64,000 nt of DNA from CBDCYS01 sp965226185 (GCA_965226185.1 CBDDCT010000003.1:1-64000); one strand, 5' to 3'. Positions 26,586 to 35,070 are shown, numbered from the stretch's first letter. A program made the numbers and translations. Notes: generated by a model not told the origin, from the sequence alone.

Positions 26586-27448
26586 AAGAGCGACACGTCG
26601 CGCTGATCGTCGAGGACGACAAGGAAACAGCGGAAGATCTTGTTGAAATCCTGCGTTCAGCCGAATGTGACAATGTCATCGTGGACAATCACGACGACGC
26701 ACTATCGGCCCTTCAGCGCAGGTCCTTCTGTCTGATTCTTTTGGACTTACAGATAAAGAGCGCATCGGATTCGATCAAAGGCCACATCGAACATGGAAGG
26801 GCTCTTCTAAGGAAGATCCGTCAAGCGCACGGCGACCACAACGGAACCGCCTTCTGGTTGCCGGTGTTGATTGTTAGTGGCTTTGCGCGGGAGCGTGAGG
26901 AAGCCGTCGAGGTAATGAAGAACGGCGCCAACGATGTGATCCAGAAGCCGCTAGAAAATCAGCAAGTGTCCGACAGAATACGTCGTGCCCTCGAAGCCAG
27001 CGGCCGCACGAACCACGCGCTGTGTAGCGACAAGCCGGCGACACGGCGTCCAGATCTAAGCCAAGGGGTGTCGATCTCCGTCCCAGGTGACAGGATCAAG
27101 CGCCGAACCCGCGTGATGGTCGGTCCCACGCGCGTGGACCTCACCGATGCCTCGCTGAAGGTGCTCTTGCGCCTGATGGTCGGTCTTCGGAATGGTACGC
27201 AGGTCCACAAGATAGACTTCGGCTTCACCGCAGAACAGGGATTCAAGGGCGTTTCGAATTTGCGCAACGAGCTGAAGCCGGCCCTAGCTGGTGCCGACAT
27301 CATCAAGAACGACTACCAGGGGAACTACAGCTTCACGGACCAGGTCACGATCGGCGAATGTGCCATCGACAATCTTCTCAGGATTGACGATGCCAAAATC
27401 TCGGATCTCGCCAAGCAGCTGGACACGCCTCTGAGCAAATCCCAATAG
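26582..27448 (+). CDS. Response regulator with unclassified C-terminal domain
   Basis: 288 residues from the TTG at 26582, overlapping the kinase stop by 4 bp (TTGA). The receiver domain is complete: Glu11-Asp12-Asp13, phospho-acceptor Asp55 in LILLDLQIK, Ser99 and Lys122 in VIQKPL. The C-terminal ~150 residues (RVMVGPTRVDLTDASLKVLL, then VSNLRNELKPAL) look like a winged-helix of the OmpR or transcription-activator class but lack a clear wing signature. It is either a transcription factor or the effector output of a phosphorelay. Confidence 0.82.
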   Translation: MKERHVALIVEDDKETAEDLVEILRSAECDNVIVDNHDDALSALQRRSFCLILLDLQIKSASDSIKGHIEHGRALLRKIRQAHGDHNGTAFWLPVLIVSGFAREREEAVEVMKNGANDVIQKPLENQQVSDRIRRALEASGRTNHALCSDKPATRRPDLSQGVSISVPGDRIKRRTRVMVGPTRVDLTDASLKVLLRLMVGLRNGTQVHKIDFGFTAEQGFKGVSNLRNELKPALAGADIIKNDYQGNYSFTDQVTIGECAIDNLLRIDDAKISDLAKQLDTPLSKSQ

Positions 27449-27456
27449 AGTCTGAA

Positions 27457-27476
27457 GGAAACTCTCAGAAGTTTCC
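27457..27476 (+). terminator. Stem-loop after the response regulator
   Basis: GGAAACT–CTCAGA–AGTTTCC, 7-bp perfect stem, 8 bp after the stop. It lacks a T tract, so termination is uncertain. Confidence 0.35.
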
Positions 27477-27717
27477 GACACACCTCCGCCGTTGTTCACG
27501 GCTGCTGTAGCCATTAGAGTGGTTGTGCGGGCAGATCCCACGCGGCTAGTCCGCGGGGACGTCACGGAGAGTGGGCGACGAAATCACCAGTCCAACTGCG
27601 TCCGCCATCAAATGGGCACTGGCATGTTGTGGTGGATCTTGCAGTTCGCGGCGGACAGCTGCGTGCTGGAATCCGGGTTGTCGGAACCGCCGAGACACCT
27701 GCTGTTCTGCAGGCAGT
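27477..27717. other. Gap before the Pch2-like ATPase gene
   Basis: Contains no recognised gene. The ATPase frame is open leftwards to about 27571 without family-like residues. Confidence 0.4.
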
Positions 27718-28743
27718 ATGAGAGATACCGACCAGCAAGTAAAGCGCGGCCCTCTCGTCGGAGGGGCGGATCGGTTCTCTGATTCTCGAAGCCATGAGTC
27801 GGCAGCGAGAACGGCGCGCAGTGTGCGCCAACACCTAGGCCCTGGAAGCGGCACGGCACCCGGTATCTTGGACAGCAGGATCCTGCCAGACAAGGAATTT
27901 GGGGCCCTCTGGGATTCACTCATCTTCGATGACGACTTGAAGGACCGCGTCCTCTCTCAGGCCGTTTTGAACTTTACGTTCCGCACCCGGGTTGATCGCG
28001 CCTATCTGCCCCTGCACGGCATCATCGTGCTCGTTGGCCCACCGGGTACAGGAAAGACGTCGCTGGCGCGCGGCCTCGCGACGGCAACTGCCGGAATCAT
28101 CTCTGGACTTGGACAGTTCTTGTATCTAGAGGTCGATCCGCACTCGCTCGCGAGCGCGGCCCTTGGCAAGAGTCAAAAGGCGGTGACGGAACTACTGGGC
28201 TCCACGATAGCGGAGTGCGCCGCCACGCACCCGCTCATCGTGCTACTCGACGAAGTCGAAACGCTTGCCGTTGACCGATCACGCCTGAGCATGGATGCGA
28301 ATCCGATCGACGTGCATCGAGCGACCGATGCAGTTCTCGCCCAGCTCGACCATTTGGCGGATCGTTGTCCGAACATACTGTTCGTCGCCACCAGTAACTT
28401 CCCGCAAGCCATTGACAGAGCGCTGCTGTCGCGGGCTGACGCCGTCGTCACCGTGCCGCTGCCTGGAGCCGCGGCTCGGCGACGAATCCTTGAAACGACA
28501 CTCGCCGCTGTTGCCAGTGCTTTCCCAAAGGTCGGCGCTCTGCCCGGCAGCCGAGGCTTCGATCGGGTAGTTGACGCGTGTGACGACCTCGACGGTCGCG
28601 GAATTCGCAAGCTCATTGCCGCCGCGTGTGCCTTCGACAAGAACACAGCCGTAGACCCAAATCGGCTGTGTATCGATGACCTGCAGCGCGCGGCTGAACA
28701 AGCGCTAGCCGGCGCCCTGGTGACCAAGAGAGTGGCGAAATGA
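27718..28743 (+). CDS. Pch2/TRIP13-like AAA+ ATPase
   Basis: 341 residues from the ATG at 27718. Walker A GPPGTGKTS lies at 107-115, Walker B LIVLLDEVE at 173-181, sensor 1 ATSN at 224-227, and arginine finger region LLSRAD. The DEVETL box, the ATDAVLAQLDHL helix and the ATSNFPQAIDRALLSRAD run closely resemble eukaryotic Pch2/TRIP13, which remodels HORMA proteins. It overlaps the next small gene (ATGA). It is distinct from the CBASS Trip13 2.8 kb downstream. Confidence 0.82.
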   Translation: MRDTDQQVKRGPLVGGADRFSDSRSHESAARTARSVRQHLGPGSGTAPGILDSRILPDKEFGALWDSLIFDDDLKDRVLSQAVLNFTFRTRVDRAYLPLHGIIVLVGPPGTGKTSLARGLATATAGIISGLGQFLYLEVDPHSLASAALGKSQKAVTELLGSTIAECAATHPLIVLLDEVETLAVDRSRLSMDANPIDVHRATDAVLAQLDHLADRCPNILFVATSNFPQAIDRALLSRADAVVTVPLPGAAARRRILETTLAAVASAFPKVGALPGSRGFDRVVDACDDLDGRGIRKLIAAACAFDKNTAVDPNRLCIDDLQRAAEQALAGALVTKRVAK

Positions 28744-29003
28744 CGGTCGTGGCCAGACGGATCGCGGCGACACCTGCGCGGTCAGCCTCCGAAGCGTGGC
28801 ACGTCATCGTGAACCTAATCGCGCCATCCGAGGGTTCGGCTCGAAACGAGCTTCAGGCCATCGGAGGGATCGTGAGTTGCGTCATCGCTGAAGAAGCGAT
28901 GACAGCTGATGCGTGCGTCGTCTACGGATCTGGACCGCGCCTTCGCGTGTACTGCTTTCACAACGAGGACGCCATTACAGGGGAGGACAGCGCCCGCACG
29001 TAG
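28740..29003 (+). CDS. Small unknown partner of the Pch2-like ATPase, possibly truncated
   Basis: 87 residues, ATGA-coupled to the ATPase. It begins MTVVARRIAATPARSASEAW and contains VVYGSGPRLRVYCFHNEDAI. It stops abruptly at GEDSART; I recall relatives of about 130-140 residues with a continuing acidic C-terminus, so the gene may be cut where the CBASS operon was joined (about 28985). No catalytic motif is visible. It may be a substrate or adaptor of the ATPase (inference). Confidence 0.6.
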   Translation: MTVVARRIAATPARSASEAWHVIVNLIAPSEGSARNELQAIGGIVSCVIAEEAMTADACVVYGSGPRLRVYCFHNEDAITGEDSART

Positions 29004-29047
29004 TAGAAGGCCCGCAGCGCCGGATCGAAATCAAGGACGAATCTTCT

Positions 29048-30013
29048 ATGGCCCGCCAACATGTCGACCACCGCGAGATCGTTCGCTTCGCACAGGACCG
29101 CGTCAACCTGCCGCAGGACAAGGCGCAGACCTACCGGGCGCAAGCCCGCAGACTCCGCGAACGACTCGAGAGCTATCTCTCCGAGAACCCCGACTTCACG
29201 CTGCGCAAGATGCTGCTGTCGGGAAGCCTCGCCAAGGGGACGGCGCTCCGGTCGCTCAATGACATAGACGTCGCCTGCTACATCTCCGGCGCTGAGGCGC
29301 CTTCCGAGGTCGCGGAACTTATCGAATACCTCGCGGAGAGACTCCGAGCCGCATTCCCGAACTTCCAGCCGGACCAGGTACAACCGCAGACATACAGCGT
29401 GACGGTGTCGTTCCGCGGCACAGGGCTGGACGTGGATGTGGTTCCTATCCTGTACGACGACGATCCTGACTGGTACGGCAACTTGGTCAGCCAGGATGAC
29501 GGTTCCTACCTCAAGACCAGCATCCCGCGCCACCTAGATTTCGCGAAGAAGCGCAAGCAAGCGCAGCCGCAGGACTTTGTGCAGGTCGTTCGGCTGATCA
29601 AGTTCTGGGTGGGGAACCTGAAGCGGGAAGACCCCGGCTTCCGCTTCAAGTCGTTCATGGTCGAGATGATCCTCTCGCGCCTGTGCGACGAAGGCCTGGA
29701 CTTCTCCGACTACCCCGAGGCGCTGCAGCACTTCTTCACGTACGTCGCTCGAAGCGACCTGCGAGAGAAGGTCGTCTTCACGGACTACCACCCTGCGAGC
29801 AAGGTGGGGTCGTTCACCGAACCGGTGCAGATCATTGACCCGGTCAACGAAGAGAACAACGTCGCCCGGCTCTACAGCGACAGCCAAGCCGACGCTATTG
29901 TCGAGGCCGCGCTGGACGCGGGCGACGCTGTCGACGCTGCCTTGACGGCGCCGACGAAGCAGGAAACCCTTCACTACTGGCGCCGCGTGTTCGGCCCATC
30001 GTTTCACGTTTGA
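29048..30013 (+). CDS. CBASS CD-NTase (cyclic oligonucleotide synthase)
   Basis: 321 residues. The nucleotidyltransferase motif is LSGSLAKGTALRSLNDIDVA (Gly59-Ser60, Asp72, Asp74), with the third Asp in GLDVDVVPIL (~128-130). A C-terminal helical domain follows (VRLIKFWVGNLKRE). On phage infection it would make a cyclic di- or trinucleotide second messenger. The operon partners HORMA and Trip13 identify type III CBASS, in which peptide-bound HORMA activates the enzyme and Trip13 switches it off. I chose the ATG at 29048 because the family N-terminus starts there. Confidence 0.93.
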   Translation: MARQHVDHREIVRFAQDRVNLPQDKAQTYRAQARRLRERLESYLSENPDFTLRKMLLSGSLAKGTALRSLNDIDVACYISGAEAPSEVAELIEYLAERLRAAFPNFQPDQVQPQTYSVTVSFRGTGLDVDVVPILYDDDPDWYGNLVSQDDGSYLKTSIPRHLDFAKKRKQAQPQDFVQVVRLIKFWVGNLKREDPGFRFKSFMVEMILSRLCDEGLDFSDYPEALQHFFTYVARSDLREKVVFTDYHPASKVGSFTEPVQIIDPVNEENNVARLYSDSQADAIVEAALDAGDAVDAALTAPTKQETLHYWRRVFGPSFHV

Positions 30014-30022
30014 GAGACCAAT

Positions 30023-30538
30023 ATGAGTACCACCTACACCGATACCGGCACCCAGACCTTCTCGCGCGCGCACGCGAAGCGGATTTCGTACAGGGTCGCC
30101 ACAGACCTCAAGCGGATGCAGAGGCTGTACGGAGACCCGACGGATGAGAAGATCGGGCAATACGATGTCGAACTCGTCGAACTGCTGACGGCGGGATTCC
30201 TGGAAAGAGTGACCTACGGATTCAGACGCGGCGATGCCTGGATCGAACCCACCCTCCGCTACACGGCCTTTGAACTCGCGGACCCGGGTTTCGGTGATGA
30301 CCCCGGTAGAGTGCGCGCAAGAGCAAACATCAGCGCCGCGTCGTTCTACAGCTACCTGACCTACTCCAGCGCGTGGAACGCGCTTTCCGGCACCGAGCAA
30401 GACGCGTTCGAGGAGAGCCTCCCCTTTAAGCGGGGAGGCGCGCCAGAACCTGGCATTGACGGCTATCTGCAGCAGGACCTCGCCTATTCGGCCGGTGGGC
30501 GTGGCCTGCAGCGCGCCACGGTGAGGAGCTGGGGATGA
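30023..30538 (+). CDS. Bacterial HORMA-domain protein (Cap7-like)
   Basis: 171 residues. It begins MSTTYTDTGTQTFSRAHAKRI and contains KVATDL-like RVATDLKRMQRLYGDP, a central ISAASFYSYLTYSSAW block and a C-terminal YSAGGRGLQRATVR safety-belt-like end. These match the bacterial HORMA1 type. It senses a peptide and activates the CD-NTase. It begins 9 bp after the CD-NTase and overlaps Trip13 by 4 bp. Confidence 0.9.
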   Translation: MSTTYTDTGTQTFSRAHAKRISYRVATDLKRMQRLYGDPTDEKIGQYDVELVELLTAGFLERVTYGFRRGDAWIEPTLRYTAFELADPGFGDDPGRVRARANISAASFYSYLTYSSAWNALSGTEQDAFEESLPFKRGGAPEPGIDGYLQQDLAYSAGGRGLQRATVRSWG

Positions 30539-31536
30539 CGGAGACGTTGCAGACGGAGGACCTGTTCGATCCGGCGCGCATCTATCCCGACCCGGACGCA
30601 AAGGAACGCCTCGCGAGCCTCGTGCGACTCGCCGACCACAAGGACCGCCTGTTCAAGATCCTCACGCTATTGGTCGCGCCGAGGGCCCTGCGGGAGTGGT
30701 CCGACCGATTCCACGATGGCGCATCAAGGCTGCTCGACACGATCCTGGCGAGACCGCCGCTGATAATCCTTGAAGGGGATGTGGGGTGCGGCAAGTCGGC
30801 GCTGGCGGAGTCGATTGCGGATCCCGTCGCACGTGAACAGAACATCGACATCACCCTTTTCCCGATGAGCCTTTCAGCTAGGGGTCAAGGTCGCGTCGGC
30901 GAAATGACCCAGCTCCTGTCTGCGGCATTCGACCGCACCTACACCGAGGCCTCGAAGCTCGCGGGAGTCGGCGGCGAGCCGTCCCGCGGCGCCGTGATTC
31001 TCCTGATCGACGAAGCCGATGCGCTGGCGCAGTCGCGCGAGGCGGCGCAGATGCACCATGAGGATCGAGCCGGCGTTAATGCGCTCATCCGGGGTGTCGA
31101 CCGCCTCGCCAACGCGAGGCTGCCGGTGGCCGTCATCATGTGTACGAACAGGCTCGACGCCCTCGACCCGGCCGTGCAGCGGCGCGCCGCGGACATCCTC
31201 AGTTTCCGTCGGCCGGACCGAGGACAACGCCGCGCGGTGCTGGGCGATCCCCTCGAGGAGCTCGGTCTGTGCAATGCGGAAATCGAGGTAATCGTCGACG
31301 CCACCGGTGCAGCGGATTGCGGCGATGGGGGCGACGGTGACGGGTTTACGTTTTCGGATCTAACGCAGCGTCTGCTGCCCGCGATCGTGCTGAACGCCTT
31401 CCCATCACGAGCGGTCGAGGCCGGCGCGGCGTTGGAGATCGCCCGAAGGATGCGCCCGACGCGGCCGTTCGGGGAAGCAAGGCGCGACGGATCGGCGCGA
31501 CGGGAACAGCCGGATAGCGGGCTCGGCTGCCGGTGA
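30535..31536 (+). CDS. CBASS Trip13-like AAA+ ATPase (Cap6)
   Basis: 333 residues. Walker A GDVGCGKSA lies at 81-89 and Walker B VILLIDEADAL at ~154-164. The characteristic SREAAQMHHEDRAGVNALIR is followed by MCTNRLDALDPAVQRRAAD with sensor and arginine finger. It disassembles the HORMA–CD-NTase complex. It is coupled to the HORMA gene by ATGA. The last ~50 residues are low-complexity Arg/Gly-rich. Confidence 0.92.
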   Translation: MTETLQTEDLFDPARIYPDPDAKERLASLVRLADHKDRLFKILTLLVAPRALREWSDRFHDGASRLLDTILARPPLIILEGDVGCGKSALAESIADPVAREQNIDITLFPMSLSARGQGRVGEMTQLLSAAFDRTYTEASKLAGVGGEPSRGAVILLIDEADALAQSREAAQMHHEDRAGVNALIRGVDRLANARLPVAVIMCTNRLDALDPAVQRRAADILSFRRPDRGQRRAVLGDPLEELGLCNAEIEVIVDATGAADCGDGGDGDGFTFSDLTQRLLPAIVLNAFPSRAVEAGAALEIARRMRPTRPFGEARRDGSARREQPDSGLGCR

Positions 31537-31579
31537 CGGCGTCGCGCGCAGAACGCATTTCGTGCAGGAACATATCAGC

Positions 31580-32827
31580 ATGACAGACCCGACGGGGAGC
31601 GTGTTCATTTCGTACCGGCGATCCCCGGCGCGTGCCGCGGGGAACAGCGAGGCTGCCCGGGTGCGAGACGCCCTCCGGCACATCGGGCTACCCACGTGGA
31701 GGGACCTGGACGACCTGGAGTACGAACCGACAGAGGAGGCACTTGTTGCCGCGATCAACGATCCATTGCTTTCGGGCGCGATCCTGCTCATTTCCCCCGA
31801 GGTGGCGACGTCGGCGATCATTCGCCGGGTCGAAGCGCTCCGAATCTTCAGACGGCGCGCGGCACGAGACGGCTTCTGGATCGTCCCGGTGCTGATCGGG
31901 CTCGACTATGGTGAGGCCGATGCCGCACTGGACTCGCCCGCGGGTTTTCAGGACCTCGGGTACTGGAACATGCACAGGATCGAGGGTGAGACGATAGGGT
32001 CGGCGGACGCGGAGGCCATCGCGCGGCGCGCAGTCAAGGCCCGGCTCCGAGCGATTCGAGACATGCAAGCGGACGGCCCGTTGTCGATCGGCGTGTTCGC
32101 GCGTCGTCCCCCGGCGGCGCCTTGTAGCCTGACGCACGACTTCTCGGCTCAGTTCAACGGGCGCAAGGTTGTAGAAGGTGGGTACAGCGCCTTCGAGAAG
32201 GGCTTGGTCGACGGCGCGAGCAAGTTCCTTGCGACGTTTCCAAACCCTTGTCTGGTCGGCGAAGGGGTGGCCCCCCTCCCGTTGGGAGCCCTAGTGGGAG
32301 CTGTTTACTCGCCAAGAGCCGGGTTCAAGCTCGCCTGGTCCCAGTTCGTAGAGGGGCGGGATCCCCAACGCTGGTCCTTCGACTTGCCGGGTAGCGAGTT
32401 GCCGATGGACGCGCCCGTGACCACGGGTGACGCCTCGTCCGAGGATCTGTTGCTTGCCGTCGGGGTGTCGGCGAACGTCGAACATGCCGTTGCGGAATCG
32501 TTAGCCCATATGGGCGTTGCATGCCGTGCCTCTGTGCACTGTGCGCCAAAGTCCGGCTCATTCACGCCGGGACGCGTGCTTTCGCCTGAGCAGGGTGTCG
32601 GATTCGTGCTGTCGGCAATCCAGAGGGTCCGGCAGGTGCGGGAAGATCTGGGGATGAAGCGGGCGAACCTGCACCTGTTCCTGGCGTGCCCGCTGGCGAT
32701 GGCAGTTCTTGTTGGACAGAAGCTGAATACCTTTTCGGCGTGTCACCTTTACGAACACGACCCCGGGGCAAGTCCGTCGTATACCAGGGTTCACACGTTC
32801 CACCCGTCCAGCATGGCTTACGACTAG
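31580..32827 (+). CDS. TIR-SAVED effector of CBASS (Cap12-like)
   Basis: 415 residues from the ATG at 31580 (AGGA upstream). The N-terminal TIR domain (VFISYRRSPARAAGNSEAAR, IGLPTWRDLDDLEY, AILLISPEVATSAII) would cleave NAD+. The C-terminal SAVED domain (KRANLHLFLACPLAMAVLVG, CHLYEHDPG) binds the cyclic nucleotide and drives TIR filament assembly. It is the last gene of the CBASS operon, 43 bp after Trip13. A GTG at 31562 is an alternative start. Confidence 0.9.
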   Translation: MTDPTGSVFISYRRSPARAAGNSEAARVRDALRHIGLPTWRDLDDLEYEPTEEALVAAINDPLLSGAILLISPEVATSAIIRRVEALRIFRRRAARDGFWIVPVLIGLDYGEADAALDSPAGFQDLGYWNMHRIEGETIGSADAEAIARRAVKARLRAIRDMQADGPLSIGVFARRPPAAPCSLTHDFSAQFNGRKVVEGGYSAFEKGLVDGASKFLATFPNPCLVGEGVAPLPLGALVGAVYSPRAGFKLAWSQFVEGRDPQRWSFDLPGSELPMDAPVTTGDASSEDLLLAVGVSANVEHAVAESLAHMGVACRASVHCAPKSGSFTPGRVLSPEQGVGFVLSAIQRVRQVREDLGMKRANLHLFLACPLAMAVLVGQKLNTFSACHLYEHDPGASPSYTRVHTFHPSSMAYD

Positions 32828-32894
32828 CTGCTCTCCAGTGCCTGCCCACACCCTTCATCATCTCAATATGACGGAGACGACCTTAACTTCCTCA

Positions 32895-32922
32895 ACCCCG
32901 TAAGCTGTCCAGACAACGGGGT
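32895..32922 (+). terminator. Stem-loop after the CBASS operon
   Basis: ACCCCGT–14–ACGGGGT, 7-bp perfect arms, about 70 bp downstream of the effector stop. There is no T run; it is a possible Rho-independent-like or processing structure. Confidence 0.4.
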
Positions 32923-32956
32923 CCACCTCAGGATACGATGAGGGGAATCGATTACA

Positions 32957-32985
32957 TCTTAAGCTGTAAGATACTGCTATATAAT
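32957..32985 (+). promoter_or_regulatory. Candidate promoter of the TIR/DUF4062 operon
   Basis: A perfect TATAAT at 32980-32985 with a weak -35 (TCTTAA, 17 bp upstream), about 85 bp before the TIR gene in an AT-rich patch. Confidence 0.5.
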
Positions 32986-33068
32986 GAGTTACATCGCCTC
33001 TATGGCAGACTGGGCGGCTGGACTCAAGTGACCAGGCTTCTCACAACCCCGGGAGGGTTCAGTAGAAG

Positions 33069-33929
33069 ATGATGAGTGCCGTGAAGTATCAAGTTGCTCT
33101 GTCTTTTGCTGGGGACCAACGCTGCTATGTCGAGAACGTTGCCCAACACCTCGCCAGTCGTCGCATCGCAGTCTTCTACGACGGTTTTGAGACCGCTCCA
33201 CTTTGGGGGCGAAACGGCGCCGAGGCCTTTCACGAAGCGTTCGCCGAGCAATCCGCCCATGTCGTGATGTTCGTGTCCAAATCGTACATCGAGAAGGCTT
33301 GGCCGCGTCACGAACGACGCTCAACACTGAGCCGCATGGTCAAGGAAGAGCGTGAATACGTCCTCCCCGTACGCTTCGACGATACACCGGTACCAGGGTT
33401 GCCCGACGACGTCATTTTCCTTCGTGCCGACGAGTACACCCCGGCAGAACTCTCGGCAACCATAGCAGAGAAGCTCGGAGTCAAACGATTTCACGGTAAG
33501 GCCTCCGATCTGCCTCCTCCGAGAATGACGTCCCCGATGGGCGAGGTGGTCTTTGATTACTCAGACTACAACGGTCGCTACATTATCGGCTCGCGACATC
33601 TCGAATTCGAAACCAAGTGGACCAAGGCGGGCAGGATGTCAATTCACGTCTACAACGATCCGCCCACCATCAACGGAGTCGCTCTTGTCAGTGGATTCAC
33701 GTCGATCCCACAGGTGCTCAACGCCGTCGGTCTGGATTTCACGTCGCGCACCCGCACCCCGTCCCTCGGCCAGATCGTTGTCCTGCGCAACACGGAAGGC
33801 TTCTACGCTGCCCTCCAGGTGCTTGCAATCAAGGACGATAAGAGAGGCGACAGCCACGACGAACTTCGTTTTCGATACGCCATTCAGTCCGACGGTTCGG
33901 ATAGCTTCGCGAACATCGGCCAGATGTGA
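33069..33929 (+). CDS. TIR-domain protein with unclassified C-terminal domain
   Basis: 286 residues. The TIR fold covers ~1-135: YQVALSFAGDQRCYVENVAQ, then IAVFYDGFE, HVVMFVSKSYIEKAWPRHER and EYVLPVRFDDTPVPGLPDDV. The Glu in the KSYIEKAWPRHE helix is the likely NADase residue. Residues 150-286 form a beta-rich domain (VFDYSDYNGRYIIG, IVVLRNTEGFYAALQVLAIK) with no family I recognise; it may be the sensor. The stop overlaps the start of the DUF4062 gene (GTGA). Confidence 0.85.
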   Translation: MMSAVKYQVALSFAGDQRCYVENVAQHLASRRIAVFYDGFETAPLWGRNGAEAFHEAFAEQSAHVVMFVSKSYIEKAWPRHERRSTLSRMVKEEREYVLPVRFDDTPVPGLPDDVIFLRADEYTPAELSATIAEKLGVKRFHGKASDLPPPRMTSPMGEVVFDYSDYNGRYIIGSRHLEFETKWTKAGRMSIHVYNDPPTINGVALVSGFTSIPQVLNAVGLDFTSRTRTPSLGQIVVLRNTEGFYAALQVLAIKDDKRGDSHDELRFRYAIQSDGSDSFANIGQM

Positions 33930-34972
33930 GTACGGGCATGTGGCCACAAGACGATGAACACAACGTGCTCTTGATTGACCGTGCAGCCGCGGCGCACGTC
34001 CCTCAGGACTCGGACGTGCGGGAGTGGGCCCTGGACAAGCGGGTATTCATCTCGAGTGTGATGGCGGAACTTGGCGAGGAGCGGGCGGCCGCAGCCAATG
34101 GCGTTCGCTCGCTGGGTGCGAGGCCCGTAATGTTCGAGGAATTCGGCGGACGGGACGCGGATCCGTTGGACGCCTACCTGGGTGAGGTCGAGACCAGCCA
34201 GATCTACGTCGGCATTCTCGGCCAGAGCTACGGCAGGCCCCTACCTACTCGCTTCTCTGCAACGCACACGGAGTTCCGACACGCCGAGCAGCAGGGGCTG
34301 CGGATGGCGGTCTGGGCGCTCGCTACACAGCATCGTGAGGGGCCACAGCAGTCGTTCCTGGACGAGGTGCGTACGTTTCACGTGGCCCCTGCGTTCCGCT
34401 CTCCTGCGGATCTCGAGCGGCAGGTTGGCGAGCGGCTTCGCGGTATCGCGGCGGAAGATCTTGCCCCGTGGACCAAGCTGGGCTCCATTGTGTTCCGGGC
34501 CACCAAGGTCGTGCACGCCGGAAACGAGATTGCCGTTACGGCGCGTGTCCAAAGCGATGACGTAGCACACGCTTTGGAGACCGCCGCTCCGAACGACTTC
34601 GGTGCAGGAGAGGAACACCGCTTCACATGGGCCGGGCGCTGTCGCTGTGTTCGAGTGGCGAGCGTCGGGAGCACCACGACGACCGCGCGTTCCAAGTTGA
34701 TGCAGCTGCAATTGGAGATTGTCGATGGGCACCAAGACCACATGCTTGAGTTCTCATTCGCTGACAAGACGCCAGACGACTTGACCGACGTGGCGCTTCG
34801 CACTGCCTTGTTCGGCGAACCGAACCCGTTGGCCAGACAGCACATGGACTTCATGGTCGAAATGCCGGACCCTCTTGAGCCTCTGCGCAATGCAGGCCCG
34901 CCGGACGAGATCGTGCGTTCTCTGGCCGAAGTGATGATCATTCACGTCATGCAGAACTTCCTAAGCTCTTGA
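33926..34972 (+). CDS. DUF4062 protein paired with the TIR gene
   Basis: 348 residues from the GTG at 33926, which overlaps the TIR stop; ATG 33938 is an alternative. The DUF4062 module lies at ~38-130: KRVFISSVMAELGEERAAAA, then RPVMFEEFGGRDADPLDAYL, ETSQIYVGILGQSYG. It is a TIR-related fold common in NLR-like and defence proteins. The remaining ~200 residues are unclassified. The two-gene TIR + DUF4062 arrangement inside a defence island suggests a self-contained sensor/effector pair. Confidence 0.8.
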   Translation: MSTGMWPQDDEHNVLLIDRAAAAHVPQDSDVREWALDKRVFISSVMAELGEERAAAANGVRSLGARPVMFEEFGGRDADPLDAYLGEVETSQIYVGILGQSYGRPLPTRFSATHTEFRHAEQQGLRMAVWALATQHREGPQQSFLDEVRTFHVAPAFRSPADLERQVGERLRGIAAEDLAPWTKLGSIVFRATKVVHAGNEIAVTARVQSDDVAHALETAAPNDFGAGEEHRFTWAGRCRCVRVASVGSTTTTARSKLMQLQLEIVDGHQDHMLEFSFADKTPDDLTDVALRTALFGEPNPLARQHMDFMVEMPDPLEPLRNAGPPDEIVRSLAEVMIIHVMQNFLSS

Positions 34973-35020
34973 AGATCAACAGATCCCTTCTTAACTAACA
35001 CATTCTATTAACCATGACGC

Positions 35021-35050
35021 TTGACATATGCCGCCACTGGGCGACATAAT
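35021..35050 (+). promoter_or_regulatory. Promoter of the integrase gene
   Basis: TTGACA (35021-35026), 18-bp spacer, CATAAT (35045-35050), 21 bp before the annotated GTG. Confidence 0.7.
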
Positions 35051-35070
35051 AGGTCAGGTCCGACGCGTTT

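Noticed and set aside
29534..30601. 355-residue minus-strand open frame
   Set aside because: Antisense to CD-NTase and HORMA, which have clear motifs.
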